Below, piece by piece: positions 35,508-45,004 of a DNA stretch of 64,000 nucleotides. Positions within the stretch are counted from its first letter, which is position 1. Every line of letters begins with the position of its first letter. The stretch is from Clostridium sp. C105KSO13 (GTDB lineage: Bacteria > Bacillota > Clostridia > Lachnospirales > Lachnospiraceae), in the NCBI RefSeq assembly GCF_001517425.1, contig NZ_FBWL01000169.1:62001-126000 (forward strand), written 5' to 3'. The position numbers and the translations under genes were made by a program. A model generated the notes under the pieces. The model was not told the origin of the DNA and made no database searches. It saw only the letters and a program-made list of their open reading frames with translations.

Positions 35508-35771
35508 TTAAGCGAGTGCATTTACTGCTTTTGACAAACGGGAAATCTTTCTTGCAACTGTGTTCTTGTGATAAACACCCTTGCTTCCTGCTGCAGAAAT
35601 TTCTTTAATAGCAGTCCTTAATGCTGTCTTTGCTGCCTCTGTATCATTCTGTGCTACTGCAGTCTCCACTTTCTTTACCGAAGTCTTAACTTTTGACTTG
35701 ATTGCCTTGTTCCTTGCAGTTTTTGTCTCATTTACTAAAATCCTTTTCTTAGCAGATTTAATGTTAGCCAA
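35508..35771 (-). CDS. rpsT: Ribosomal protein S20
   Basis: A primary 16S rRNA-binding protein of the small subunit. Starting at TTG gives MANIKSAKKRILVNE and 87 residues, the family's normal N-terminus and length; no ATG fits, and GGAGGTG lies 8 bases upstream. The protein is highly basic and helical. A TTG start is also used by E. coli S20, where it is linked with control of translation; whether control is the same here is unknown. It converges with ilvC and diverges from gpr. Confidence 0.95.
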   Translation of the reverse strand: MANIKSAKKRILVNETKTARNKAIKSKVKTSVKKVETAVAQNDTEAAKTALRTAIKEISAAGSKGVYHKNTVARKISRLSKAVNALA

Positions 35772-35940
35772 TCTGTACACCTCCAAATATGTGAAATTTT
35801 CAAATTGTGAAATTATAATCCCGCTGAAGTCGGACACGGACGCATCAACGAAACATACTCATTCATTTTATGATAAGGAACTATGGTTGTCAATACATAT
35901 TTCAGAAAATATTGCGAAAACTAGTTATAAATGTTAGTCA

Positions 35941-36062
35941 AAGACTCGCAGCAAGCTGACGGGGCATCAAACTTGTAGCGCAGCAAGCGGAGGGCTCTTT
36001 GACCCTCGCGGCAGTCGCCAAATGGAAATGCAAGCATTTCTGCTTGGCTCGTTGCTCGCGGG
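35941..36062. repeat. Palindrome-rich leader upstream of gpr
   Basis: The stretch holds several small hairpins: GAGGG-CCCTC around 35990-36005, and GAAATGC-AA-GCATTTC at 36025-36040, with repeated AGCAAGC words. It resembles dispersed intergenic repeats of Lachnospiraceae and is not coding in any convincing frame. It lies in the rpsT-gpr divergent gap; a sigma-G promoter for gpr was not identified with confidence. Confidence 0.45.
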
Positions 36063-36087
36063 AATAAAGGAAAAGCGAGGACTGGAG

Positions 36088-37068
36088 ATGTTGGAAAAGT
36101 ATAGTATTAGGACAGATTTGGCTCTGGAGGAAAAGGAACGGTTTGAAGCAGACAATGTGGAAGTTCAGGGTGTTGTTCTGGAGGAAGAATACGATGAAGA
36201 AAAGGAAATCCGTGTTTCCAGAGTGCGTATTGAAACGGAAAATGGAGCAAAAGTCATGGGGAAGCCTGTAGGTACTTACCTTACTTTGGAAGCTCCGAAT
36301 CTGGCTGTTCCGGATGAAGGGTATCACAGAGAAATATCTGAGAAACTGTCCGGTTTCATCCGTGAATTGATTGAGGGGACTGGAATACAGGAGAAGGACG
36401 ATTTATCGGTGTTGATCGTGGGGCTGGGAAACAGGCAGGTGACCCCGGATGCACTGGGGCCTTTTGTAGCTGACAATCTCTGTGTGACAAGACATATTGT
36501 AAAAGAGTATGGAAAATATGCTATGGGAATGGAACATGCAAATATGGTGAGTGCCATTGTACCCGGTGTAATGGGGCAGACGGGAATGGAGACAGTGGAG
36601 ATTGTTAAAGGCGTGATTAAAGAAACAAAGCCGGATATCGTGATTGCTGTGGATGCGCTGGCCGCCAGAAACAGCAGGAGACTGAACAGAACGATACAGA
36701 TAGCTAATACAGGGATTAATCCGGGCTCAGGAGTTGGCAATCACAGGAATGGGCTCACGAAAGATTCTCTTGGAATCCCAGTCATTGCAATCGGTGTGCC
36801 TACCGTGGTGGATGCGGCAACAATTGTAAATGATACTATGGAAAACCTGATTCAGGCATTAGAAACCTCGGAGACTCTCAAAGGAGTAGGGGATGTTCTG
36901 CGCACATATAATGCGGCAGAAAAATATGAGCTGGTAAAAGAACTGATTTCCCCGCATTTGAACGGAATGTTTATGACGCCAAAGGATGTGGATGAAATGG
37001 TGAAGCAAATCAGCTATACCATTTCTGAAGGCATGAACATGCTTTTTACCAATGCCGGGCAGGCATAA
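36088..37068 (+). CDS. gpr: Spore germination protease GPR
   Basis: GPR degrades small acid-soluble spore proteins during germination, freeing DNA and amino acids. The 326-residue product begins MLEKYSIRTDLALEEKE, whose pattern matches the pro-region cut on activation, then VGLGNRQVTPDALGP and MEHANMVSAIVPGVMGQTG in the A25 peptidase core. GAGG before the ATG fixes the start. Together with spoIIP just downstream it marks an endospore former and matches the gpr-spoIIP order known in Bacillus and Clostridia. Confidence 0.95.
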   Translation: MLEKYSIRTDLALEEKERFEADNVEVQGVVLEEEYDEEKEIRVSRVRIETENGAKVMGKPVGTYLTLEAPNLAVPDEGYHREISEKLSGFIRELIEGTGIQEKDDLSVLIVGLGNRQVTPDALGPFVADNLCVTRHIVKEYGKYAMGMEHANMVSAIVPGVMGQTGMETVEIVKGVIKETKPDIVIAVDALAARNSRRLNRTIQIANTGINPGSGVGNHRNGLTKDSLGIPVIAIGVPTVVDAATIVNDTMENLIQALETSETLKGVGDVLRTYNAAEKYELVKELISPHLNGMFMTPKDVDEMVKQISYTISEGMNMLFTNAGQA

Positions 37069-37152
37069 AAGTCAGACGATAGTCATATAAATGAAGAAGA
37101 GCAGGGGCGCTATTGTGCCCCTGATATATGTTGTTTTGAAAGAAGGCGGTGT

Positions 37153-38334
37153 ATGAAACAATCGGATTTTTCCCGCATGGCAGTGTCTGTTTTTGGGATT
37201 CTGGCATGCATTGGGGTTACATACATAATTGGAAAAAGTATGGTGGGGGAATGGAAGTATGAGAGTCAGGAGACTCTTCAAAAATATACGGAAGAAATGT
37301 ACATGCCAAGCCTGGCTTATATGAAAGAAGATCCCAGGCCCACAGCGGCAGAATGGATAAAGGAAAGAGCCTATTCCTGGCTTCCTCTGGTGAAATATGT
37401 GGAGCAAAAAGAACCCTATGAATCTGCAATGGAAGACGAAGAAACGATTGCAAAGATATTGGAGGCTCAGGCAAATGATGAAAATATGGTAGATGAAGAT
37501 GGAAATCTTGTGGGAGAAAGCAAGCCGGTGCAGGAGGAGCCTGTCATACCGCAGGGGCAGTCTCCTATTGACATGTCTATTGAAAAATTGCGGGACTTCC
37601 AATACCTTCTTTCTAACTTTTATACGGTGGACAGTACAACAATGATTGGACCGGAGCAGTTGAATGTAGATGATCTCCTTGGAAGAAATATGAAAATTGA
37701 CAAAGGCACCGGAGGACCCAAAGTACTTATTTTTCATTCCCACTCTCAGGAGACATTTGTGGATTCTGTACCCGGAGATACAAGTACCAGTATTGTGGGG
37801 GTAGGAGAATATCTGACACAGTTATTGAACCAAAAGGGAATTGAGACTATCCATGATACCGGGGTTTATGATATTATCAATGGGCAGCTGGACAGAAGTA
37901 ATGCATATGAAAACGCAGAGGCCTCCGTCCGTCCGGTGCTGGAAGCCAATCCTACCATAGAAGTGGCTATAGATCTGCACAGGGACGGTGTAAATCAGGA
38001 TACTCATCTGGTAACAGAGGTGAATGGAAAATCTACAGCGCGGATTATGTACTTTAACGGGTTAAGCCGAACCAGGATGAATGGGGATATCGCATACCTG
38101 AACAATCCTTATATTCAGGATAATCTTGCATTTTCGCTGCAGATGGAGTTGGACTCCGAGAATAAATATCCGGGGTTTGCACGGCGCATTTATCTTGCCG
38201 GATACAGATATAATCTGCATCTGCTGCCAAAATCATTGTTGATTGAGGCCGGTGCTCAGACAAATACGGTGGGAGAAATGATGAATGCCATGGAAGTTCT
38301 TGCAGATGTACTCACTGGTGTGGTGTCGGAATAA
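37153..38334 (+). CDS. spoIIP: Stage II sporulation protein P
   Basis: SpoIIP is the amidase/endopeptidase that, with SpoIID and SpoIIM, thins septal peptidoglycan during engulfment of the forespore. The 393-residue protein has one N-terminal membrane segment (MAVSVFGILACIGVTYIIG), an acidic linker, and the SpoIIP domain from about residue 180 with VLIFHSHSQETF, IDLHRDGV and LIEAGAQTNT, carrying the zinc ligands. It lies 84 bases after gpr. Confidence 0.95.
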   Translation: MKQSDFSRMAVSVFGILACIGVTYIIGKSMVGEWKYESQETLQKYTEEMYMPSLAYMKEDPRPTAAEWIKERAYSWLPLVKYVEQKEPYESAMEDEETIAKILEAQANDENMVDEDGNLVGESKPVQEEPVIPQGQSPIDMSIEKLRDFQYLLSNFYTVDSTTMIGPEQLNVDDLLGRNMKIDKGTGGPKVLIFHSHSQETFVDSVPGDTSTSIVGVGEYLTQLLNQKGIETIHDTGVYDIINGQLDRSNAYENAEASVRPVLEANPTIEVAIDLHRDGVNQDTHLVTEVNGKSTARIMYFNGLSRTRMNGDIAYLNNPYIQDNLAFSLQMELDSENKYPGFARRIYLAGYRYNLHLLPKSLLIEAGAQTNTVGEMMNAMEVLADVLTGVVSE

Positions 38335-38377
38335 AGGTAACAGTGTCTAAAATTCGCATGGCTGAACTTGTACATAT

Positions 38378-38406
38378 TTGAAAAAGATAAAAGTTTATGA
38401 TAATAT
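38378..38406 (+). promoter_or_regulatory. Promoter of the topoisomerase operon
   Basis: TTGAAA (38378-38383), 17 bases, TAATAT (38401-38406), followed by AAGGAG before the first gene. Confidence 0.65.
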
Positions 38407-38433
38407 GGACGAAGACTTTTTAAGGAGAAATAT

Positions 38434-40356
38434 ATGGAAAATAAAAATACTTATGATGCGGACAGTATTGCTGTATTGGAAGGTCTGGAAGCGGTCAGAA
38501 AAAGACCGGGTATGTATATAGGAAGCGTCTCAACGAAGGGACTGAATCATCTAATCTATGAGATTGTGGACAATGCGGTGGATGAGCACCTTGCAGGCTG
38601 CTGTACAGAGATTCATGTAACCCTGGAGAGGGATGGCTCGGCCACTGTAGAGGACAATGGCCGGGGCGTCCCTGTTGGTATGCATAAAAAAGGTGTGTCT
38701 GCCGAGCGTATTGTATACACCACACTGCATGCAGGAGGTAAATTTGACGATTCTGCATATAAGACAAGCGGTGGTCTTCACGGAGTTGGATCCTCCGTAG
38801 TAAACGCACTTTCGACCTATATGGACGTACAGGTCAGCAGAGAAGGTGCAGTTCACCATGATCGATACGAGCGGGGGGTGCCGGTCATTGAACTGGAAAA
38901 TGGTCTTCTGCCGGTGATCGGCAAGACAAGAAAAACAGGAACTAAGATAAATTTCCTGCCGGATGATACGATTTTTGAAAAAACAAAATTTCGGGCCGAG
39001 GAAGTAAAGAGCCGTCTGCATGAGACTGCATATCTAAATCCAGAGCTTACCATTATCTTTGATGACAAAAGAGCTGAATCCCCGGAACACGTTGTATACC
39101 ATGAGCCGGACGGAATCATAGGGTTTATTGAGGAAATGAATCAGAAAAAAGAAGTGATCCATGAACCTGTTTATTTTAAGGGTATGTCAGAAGGCATTGA
39201 GGTGGAGATTGTATTTCAGTACATCAATGAATTTCATGAAAATGTGTTGGGATTCTGTAATAACATTTACAATGCTGAGGGAGGGGCTCATCTAACCGGC
39301 TTTAAGGCTACATTTACAACAGTCATGAATCAGTATGCAAAGGAGATTGGAATCTTAAAGGAAAAGGATGCCAACTTTACTGGTGCGGACATTCGCAACG
39401 GCATGACAGCTATTATTTCAATCAAACATCCGGATCCCCGGTTCGAGGGGCAGACAAAGACGAAACTGGACAACCCTGATGCTGCAAGGGCTGCCGGTAA
39501 AGTAACAGGAGATGAGATCACGCTATACTTTGACCGCAATCTGGAAGTTTTGAAGAAGGTCCTTTCCTGTGCAGAAAAAGCATCAAAAATCCGAAAGACA
39601 GAGGAAAAGGCAAAGACCAACCTTCTGACAAAGCAGAAATACTCTTTTGACAGCAACGGAAAGCTGGCAAACTGTGAGAGCCGGGATGCAAAGAAGTGCG
39701 AGATATTTATTGTGGAAGGGGATTCCGCCGGCGGCTCGGCAAAGACTGCGAGAGATAGAAGTTATCAGGCAATCCTGCCCATCCGGGGAAAAATCCTCAA
39801 TGTGGAGAAAGCAAGTATTGACAAGGTATTGGCAAATGCTGAAATTAAGACGATGATAAATGCCTTTGGCTGTGGCTTTTCCGAGGGTTATGGAAATGAT
39901 TTTGATATTAGCAGGCTGCGGTATGATAAGATTATCATTATGGCGGATGCAGATGTGGATGGTGCGCATATTTCCACACTTTTGTTGACTTTATTTTACC
40001 GTTTTATGCCAGAATTGATTTACGAGGGCCATGTGTATATTGCAATGCCGCCTTTATATAAAGTCATGCCCAAAAAGGGGAAAGAAGAATACCTCTATGA
40101 CGACAAGGCTCTGGAAAAATACAGAAGGACTCATGAAGGCTCATTTACCCTGCAAAGGTATAAAGGTTTGGGCGAAATGGATGCCCATCAGCTCTGGGAA
40201 ACCACCCTGAATCCGAAAACAAGGCTGCTGACACTGGTGGAAATTGAGGATGCACGCATGGCATCGGGTGTGACCGAAATGCTGATGGGGACAGAGGTGC
40301 CCCCCCGTCGTTCCTTCATATATGAAAATGCTACAGAGGCCGAACTGGATATCTAA
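38434..40356 (+). CDS. parE: Type IIA topoisomerase subunit B (ParE-like)
   Basis: The ATPase and TOPRIM subunit of a gyrase/topoisomerase IV enzyme. The 640-residue protein has the GHKL ATPase motifs EIVDNAVDEHLAG and VEDNGRGVP, the GGLHGVGSSVVNA lid motif, then the TOPRIM EGDSAGGSAKTARDR and ADADVDGAHI (metal site), and a C-terminal RYKGLGEMD. The next gene is the matching A subunit. Topoisomerase IV is favoured because the partner lacks the gyrase box; sequence of the B subunit alone would not decide. Confidence 0.85.
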   Translation: MENKNTYDADSIAVLEGLEAVRKRPGMYIGSVSTKGLNHLIYEIVDNAVDEHLAGCCTEIHVTLERDGSATVEDNGRGVPVGMHKKGVSAERIVYTTLHAGGKFDDSAYKTSGGLHGVGSSVVNALSTYMDVQVSREGAVHHDRYERGVPVIELENGLLPVIGKTRKTGTKINFLPDDTIFEKTKFRAEEVKSRLHETAYLNPELTIIFDDKRAESPEHVVYHEPDGIIGFIEEMNQKKEVIHEPVYFKGMSEGIEVEIVFQYINEFHENVLGFCNNIYNAEGGAHLTGFKATFTTVMNQYAKEIGILKEKDANFTGADIRNGMTAIISIKHPDPRFEGQTKTKLDNPDAARAAGKVTGDEITLYFDRNLEVLKKVLSCAEKASKIRKTEEKAKTNLLTKQKYSFDSNGKLANCESRDAKKCEIFIVEGDSAGGSAKTARDRSYQAILPIRGKILNVEKASIDKVLANAEIKTMINAFGCGFSEGYGNDFDISRLRYDKIIIMADADVDGAHISTLLLTLFYRFMPELIYEGHVYIAMPPLYKVMPKKGKEEYLYDDKALEKYRRTHEGSFTLQRYKGLGEMDAHQLWETTLNPKTRLLTLVEIEDARMASGVTEMLMGTEVPPRRSFIYENATEAELDI

Positions 40357-40373
40357 ATCAAGGAGAGAAAAAA

Positions 40374-42617
40374 ATGAGCAGTGAATCACAGATAATCAGG
40401 ACAGAATATTCCGATATTATGAAGAAGTCTTATATTGACTATGCCATGAGTGTTATTATAGCCAGGGCTCTGCCGGATGTGAGGGACGGTCTGAAACCGG
40501 TGCAGCGGAGAACTTTGTACGATATGTATGAGCTTGGAATCCGATATGACAGGCCATATAGAAAATGTGCGCGTATTGTGGGGGATACTATGGGTAAATA
40601 TCATCCTCACGGTGACAGCTCAATATATGAAGCACTGGTCGTACTGGCCCAGGAATTTAAAAAGGGTATGATTCTTGTGGATGGCCACGGTAATTTCGGA
40701 TCCATTGAAGGCGATGGAGCGGCTGCCATGCGATACACAGAGGCCAGACTTGCAAAATTTACCCAAGAAGTATATCTTGGAGATCTGGATAAAAATATTG
40801 TAGATTTTGGACCGAACTTTGACGAGACAGAAAAGGAACCCCTTGTCCTGCCTGTGCGTGTGCCCAACCTTCTCGTAAACGGTGCGGAAGGAATTGCCGT
40901 AGGTATGGCTACCAGCATTCCGACCCATAATCTTGGGGAAGTAATCGATGCCGTGAAGGCTTACATGAAAAATAACGAAATCAGCACTAAACAGCTGATG
41001 AAGTATATCAAAGGCCCGGATTTTCCCACAGGCGGTATTGTAGTAAACAAGGATGAACTTTTAAATATTTATGAGACCGGACAGGGGAAAATCAAAATCC
41101 GCGGAAAAGTGGAGGCTGAAGAATTAAAAGGCGGCAAACGGCAGCTGGTAATTACGGAAATCCCTTATACTATGATAGGGAGTGGTATCGGAAAGTTCCT
41201 GAATGATGTATACAATCTTGTAGAGTCCAAGAAGACCGGGGACATTGTGGATATTTCTAACCAGTCCTCCAAAGAAGGCATCCGCATCGTGCTGGAGTTG
41301 AAAAAAGGAGCGGATGTAGAGAACCTGAAGAACATGCTCTACAAAAAGACCCGGCTGGAGGATACTTTCGGTGTAAATATGCTGGCAGTGGCCGATGGAA
41401 GACCGGAAACACTTGGGCTGAAGGCGGTCATTGAACATCATGTGGACTTTCAGTTCGAGTTGATGACCAGAAAGTACACCACACTTCTTCAGAAAGAGCA
41501 AAAGAAAAAGGAAGTGCAGGAAGGGCTGATTAAAGCCTGCGATGTTATAGATTTGATTATAGAGATTCTCCGGGGAAGCAAGTCGGTGAAAGATGCAAAA
41601 GCCTGCCTTGTGAATGGCGTGACAGAGAATATCAAGTTTAAGTCCGCGATATCAAAAAAAATGGCAGCCATGCTCAGGTTTACAGAAAGTCAGGCCACAG
41701 CTATCCTTGAGATGCGGCTGTACAAGCTGATCGGACTGGAAATTGAGGCTTTGCAGAAGGAACATGAAGAGACTATCAAAAACATTGCCCGATATGAAGA
41801 TATTTTAAATAACTATGACTCTATGGCGAATCTTATTATGGACGAGCTGGATGCCTATAAAAAAGAATATGGACGGAAGCGCCGCACAATAGTTGAAAAC
41901 GCCAGGGAAGTTATATTCGAAGAAAAGAAAATTGAGGAGCAGGAAGTCGTATTTTTAATGGACAGATTTGGTTATGCGAAGGCCATTGATGTGGCAACCT
42001 ACGATAGAAATCGGGAGGCTGCCGACAGTGAAAACAAGTATGTGATTCACTGCATAAATACTGAAAAAATCTGTGTTTTTACAGATACCGGGAAGCTGCA
42101 TCAGATAAAGGTACTGGATGTTCCTTTTGGAAAGTTCCGTGATAAGGGGACGCCTGTTGACAATCTCAGCAACTATTCCAGTAGTGAGGAACAGATTGTT
42201 ATGATCTGTGACGCAAAGCAGATACGTTTTGCAAAACTTTTGTTTGCTACAAGGCAGGGAATGCTTAAGAGAGTGGAAGGTGCAGAATTTCAGGCGTCAA
42301 AAAGGACCGTAGCTGCGACAAAGCTTCAGGAGCAGGACGCCCTCATCAGTGTAAATGTAGTCACAGAGAGTCAGAATGTGGTCCTCAGAACAAAAGGTGG
42401 TTATTTCCTGAGGTTTCCGGTCGCAGAAGTACCGGAGAAGAAAAAGGGAGCAATCGGAGTGAGGGGAATCAAACTTCAGAGGAATGATGAACTGGAACAG
42501 GTATATCTCTTCGAAGAAGGAACGGAAGCAAAAGTACCTTATGGAAAAAAGGAAGTAACCTTGAACCGGCTGAAGCAGTCCCACAGAGACACATTGGGCA
42601 CAAAGAATCGGAATTAG
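40374..42617 (+). CDS. parC: Type IIA topoisomerase subunit A (ParC-like)
   Basis: The DNA cutting and rejoining subunit. [16 protein letters not shown] near residue 28 and [10 protein letters not shown] near 118, with the catalytic tyrosine, are the breakage-reunion core; [12 protein letters not shown] precedes it. The 747-residue protein has a beta-pinwheel C-terminal domain in which the gyrase-defining QRRGGKG box is not seen (the corresponding area reads [13 protein letters not shown]), so a decatenating topoisomerase IV is more likely than gyrase. Quinolone-target residues sit in the usual region ([13 protein letters not shown]). Confidence 0.85.
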   Translation: MSSESQIIRTEYSDIMKKSYIDYAMSVIIARALPDVRDGLKPVQRRTLYDMYELGIRYDRPYRKCARIVGDTMGKYHPHGDSSIYEALVVLAQEFKKGMILVDGHGNFGSIEGDGAAAMRYTEARLAKFTQEVYLGDLDKNIVDFGPNFDETEKEPLVLPVRVPNLLVNGAEGIAVGMATSIPTHNLGEVIDAVKAYMKNNEISTKQLMKYIKGPDFPTGGIVVNKDELLNIYETGQGKIKIRGKVEAEELKGGKRQLVITEIPYTMIGSGIGKFLNDVYNLVESKKTGDIVDISNQSSKEGIRIVLELKKGADVENLKNMLYKKTRLEDTFGVNMLAVADGRPETLGLKAVIEHHVDFQFELMTRKYTTLLQKEQKKKEVQEGLIKACDVIDLIIEILRGSKSVKDAKACLVNGVTENIKFKSAISKKMAAMLRFTESQATAILEMRLYKLIGLEIEALQKEHEETIKNIARYEDILNNYDSMANLIMDELDAYKKEYGRKRRTIVENAREVIFEEKKIEEQEVVFLMDRFGYAKAIDVATYDRNREAADSENKYVIHCINTEKICVFTDTGKLHQIKVLDVPFGKFRDKGTPVDNLSNYSSSEEQIVMICDAKQIRFAKLLFATRQGMLKRVEGAEFQASKRTVAATKLQEQDALISVNVVTESQNVVLRTKGGYFLRFPVAEVPEKKKGAIGVRGIKLQRNDELEQVYLFEEGTEAKVPYGKKEVTLNRLKQSHRDTLGTKNRN

Positions 42618-42637
42618 GGGGGATTTCCTGTTTTCCC

Positions 42638-42666
42638 TTGATTTTCTGAATAAATGGTGCTATACT
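42638..42666 (+). promoter_or_regulatory. Promoter of the rimP-nusA-infB operon
   Basis: TTGATT (42638-42643), 17 bases, TATACT (42661-42666). The predicted leader to rimP is about 135 bases and includes the hairpin at 42692-42715. Confidence 0.65.
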
Positions 42667-42691
42667 TACCTCAGTTATATGGAACCAGCGA

Positions 42692-42715
42692 AAGAGTGAA
42701 CGAAAGTTCACTCTT
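42692..42715 (+). terminator. Terminator-like hairpin in the rimP leader (possible attenuator)
   Basis: AAGAGTGAAC-GAAA-GTTCACTCTT is a perfect 10-bp stem with a GNRA-type tetraloop, followed by the weak tail CTTTA. It may end the parE-parC transcript. Because it lies about 20 bases after the rimP promoter's predicted start, it may also act as an attenuator. Confidence 0.6.
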
Positions 42716-42720
42716 CTTTA

Positions 42721-42756
42721 TGTAATAGAAAAGTTCGTCTCTTTTACATAGAAACC
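42721..42756. repeat. Small repeat, copy 1 (family B)
   Basis: TGTAATAGAAAA, a variable centre with CTC, then TTACATA and AAACC; TGTAA and TTACA form the stem. The second copy is at 60952-60988. Both lie directly behind a terminator hairpin. Confidence 0.7.
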
Positions 42757-42807
42757 CGACTGGGGATGTGGCAGAATATATAAAAGCACATAGAAAGGAA
42801 GTTTGGC

Positions 42808-43275
42808 GTGTCGAGGAAAGAACAGTATGAACAGCAGACAGAAAAGCTGTTAGAGCCGATTGTAACGGGATTTGGATTTGAACTGGTGGATGTAGAGTAT
42901 GTAAAAGAGGCCGGTACATGGTATCTGCGTGCTTACATTGATAAGCCCGGCGGTATTACCGTGGATGACTGTGAGGCGGTCAGTAGAAAGTTTTCGGGAA
43001 TATTGGATGAAAAGGATTATATTGCGGATGCATATATTTTTGAGGTGAGTTCCCCAGGATTGGGCAGGCCACTGAAAAAAGAGAAAGACTTTAAGCGGAG
43101 TCTGGGAGAAGAAGTGGAAATAAAAACCTACCGTGCGATTGACAGGCAGAAGGAATTTACCGGGATATTGAAGGATTATGATAAAGATACTGTTACGATA
43201 GAGTATGAGGATGGAGCTTCACAGGTTTTCCAAAAAAGTGAGATAGCCTTGGTCCGCTTAGCTTTGGACTTTTAA
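42808..43275 (+). CDS. rimP: Ribosome maturation factor RimP
   Basis: RimP assists assembly of the 30S subunit. The 155-residue protein contains FELVDVEYVKEAGTWYLRAYID near residue 22, AYIFEVSSPGLGRPLKKEKDF near 80, and a C-terminal SH3-like barrel. The start is GTG with AAAGGA upstream. It is the first gene of the classic rimP-nusA-infB operon; the leader holds a promoter, a hairpin and a repeat element. Confidence 0.94.
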   Translation: MSRKEQYEQQTEKLLEPIVTGFGFELVDVEYVKEAGTWYLRAYIDKPGGITVDDCEAVSRKFSGILDEKDYIADAYIFEVSSPGLGRPLKKEKDFKRSLGEEVEIKTYRAIDRQKEFTGILKDYDKDTVTIEYEDGASQVFQKSEIALVRLALDF

Positions 43276-43294
43276 TTTTTAGGAGGAAATTACA

Positions 43295-44413
43295 ATGAAT
43301 ACAGAACTATTAGAAGCGTTGAATATTCTTGAACAGGAGAAGAACATCAGCAAAGAAACGATGATGGATGCAATTGAAAATTCGCTTATCAGTGCATGTA
43401 AGAATCATTTTGGTACAGCTGAGAATATTAAAGTGATTATGGATAGGGAAACCTGTGATTATGCAGTATATGCTGAGAAAGAAGTGGTAGAGGAGGTCAT
43501 GGATCCGGCGTTGGAGATTAGTTTGGAAGAGGCCGAGAAGATTGATTCAGCACTTCAGCTTGGGGATGTTGCTCAGGTCCCGGTTGAATCCAAGTCCTTC
43601 GGAAGAATAGCAACGCAGAATGCAAAGAACCTGATTCTTCAGAAAATCAGGGAAGAAGAGAGAAAGGTTGTTTATGATCAGTACTTTGAAAAAGAAAAGG
43701 ATATTGTAACAGGTATTGTGCAACGCTATATAGGACGCAATATCAGTATTAATCTGGGAAGAGCTGATGCCATATTGACAGAGAATGAGCAGGTCAAGGG
43801 GGAAGTTTTCCAGCCTACAGAAAGAATTAAACTTTATATTGTAGAAGTGAAAAACACGCCAAAAGGTCCTAAGATTCTTGTGTCCAGGACTCACCCGGAA
43901 TTTGTGAAACGTCTGTTTGAGGCGGAAGTAGCAGAAGTGAGGGACGGTACAGTGGAGATTAAGAGCATTGCCCGTGAGGCAGGCTCTCGTACAAAAATGG
44001 CAGTATGGTCCAACGAGGAGAATGTAGATCCGGTAGGTGCATGTGTGGGGATGAACGGTGCCAGGGTGAATGCCGTTGTAAATGAGCTTAGAGGAGAAAA
44101 AATAGATATCATTAACTGGGATGAAAACCCGGCTCTTTTAATTGAAAATGCATTAAGTCCGGCAAAAGTTATTTCGGTAATGGCAGACCCTGATGAAAGA
44201 GCGGCAAGTGTTATCGTGCCGGATTACCAGCTTTCACTTGCCATCGGAAAAGAGGGACAGAATGCAAGGCTTGCGGCCCGGCTTACCGGATATAAGATAG
44301 ATATAAAGAGTGAGACACAGGCAATTGAATCAGGAGATCTCCCGGAAGACTATATGGAACAGATGGGCATGAATCCGGAAGGGTATGAAGGTGACTATGA
44401 AGAACAGTACTAA
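43295..44413 (+). CDS. nusA: Transcription termination/antitermination factor NusA
   Basis: NusA binds RNA polymerase and modulates pausing and termination. The 372-residue protein has the N-terminal polymerase-binding domain, an S1 domain (about 135-200), and two KH domains, seen at GACVGMNGARVNAVVNEL and AIGKEGQNARLAARLTGY. The C-terminal acidic repeats of E. coli NusA are absent, as in other Firmicutes. AGGAGG precedes the ATG. Confidence 0.96.
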   Translation: MNTELLEALNILEQEKNISKETMMDAIENSLISACKNHFGTAENIKVIMDRETCDYAVYAEKEVVEEVMDPALEISLEEAEKIDSALQLGDVAQVPVESKSFGRIATQNAKNLILQKIREEERKVVYDQYFEKEKDIVTGIVQRYIGRNISINLGRADAILTENEQVKGEVFQPTERIKLYIVEVKNTPKGPKILVSRTHPEFVKRLFEAEVAEVRDGTVEIKSIAREAGSRTKMAVWSNEENVDPVGACVGMNGARVNAVVNELRGEKIDIINWDENPALLIENALSPAKVISVMADPDERAASVIVPDYQLSLAIGKEGQNARLAARLTGYKIDIKSETQAIESGDLPEDYMEQMGMNPEGYEGDYEEQY

Positions 44414-44678
44414 GAAGATTCCTATGCGTAAATGCGTTGGCTGCGGCGAAATGAAGCCAAAAAAGGAAATGATTCGTGTTCTGCGTACAATGGAAGGTGA
44501 TTTTGTACTTGACGCTACCGGCAAAAAGAATGGCCGGGGAGCCTATCTGTGCCGTTCACAGAACTGTCTGGAAAAAGCAGATAAAAACAAAGGCCTGGAG
44601 CGTTCTTTTAAACAATCAATTCCTGAGGAGGTATATGAGCATCTGAAGAAGGAGATGAGTGAGATTGATCCAGAATAG
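44397..44678 (+). CDS. rnpM: YlxR/RnpM family RNA-binding protein
   Basis: A 93-residue basic protein with RKCVGCGEMKPKKEMIRVLR at the N-terminus and GRGAYLCRSQNCLEKA in the middle, the YlxR hallmarks. The Bacillus homologue is reported to bind RNase P RNA and modulate its activity; the rnpB gene is elsewhere in this window. The chosen ATG lies within the end of nusA with GAAGG upstream; an ATG 12 bases earlier is less favoured. Confidence 0.88.
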   Translation: MKNSTKKIPMRKCVGCGEMKPKKEMIRVLRTMEGDFVLDATGKKNGRGAYLCRSQNCLEKADKNKGLERSFKQSIPEEVYEHLKKEMSEIDPE

Positions 44679-44988
44679 AGTGCTATCCCTGATAGGGCTT
44701 GCTACCAAGGCTGGAATGACGGCAAGCGGTGAGTTTATGACGGAAAAGGAAATAAAGTCAGGTAGGGCAGCTCTGACAATTGTTGCAGGTGACGCGTCTG
44801 ATAACACAAAACGCAAATTTCGCAATATGTGTGGATTTTATAAAGTTCCAATTTATTTTTACGGAGATAAAGATACCTTAGGGCATGCAATGGGAAAAGA
44901 ATTCCGTGCATCTCTGGCAATATTGGACAAAGGATTTGCAAAGGGAATTCAGAAACAAATAGAAGCAGAAGACAATTCAATTGCATAG
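44659..44988 (+). CDS. Ribosomal protein L7Ae-family (YlxQ-like)
   Basis: A 109-residue protein of the L7Ae/L30e/S12e/Gadd45 RNA-binding fold: [19 protein letters not shown], then [16 protein letters not shown] and [20 protein letters not shown]. Such proteins bind kink-turn RNA; YlxQ's role is not settled. The start is GTG with AAGGAG upstream, inside the end of rnpM. Order nusA-rnpM-ylxQ-infB is conserved in Firmicutes. Confidence 0.88.
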   Translation: MRLIQNRVLSLIGLATKAGMTASGEFMTEKEIKSGRAALTIVAGDASDNTKRKFRNMCGFYKVPIYFYGDKDTLGHAMGKEFRASLAILDKGFAKGIQKQIEAEDNSIA

Positions 44989-45004
44989 AGGAGGTAGTTT
45001 GAAT

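Noticed and set aside
37072-37743. 223-residue minus-strand frame opposite spoIIP
   Set aside because: Low-complexity hydrophobic and aromatic composition typical of an antisense shadow, with spoIIP clearly coding on the plus strand.
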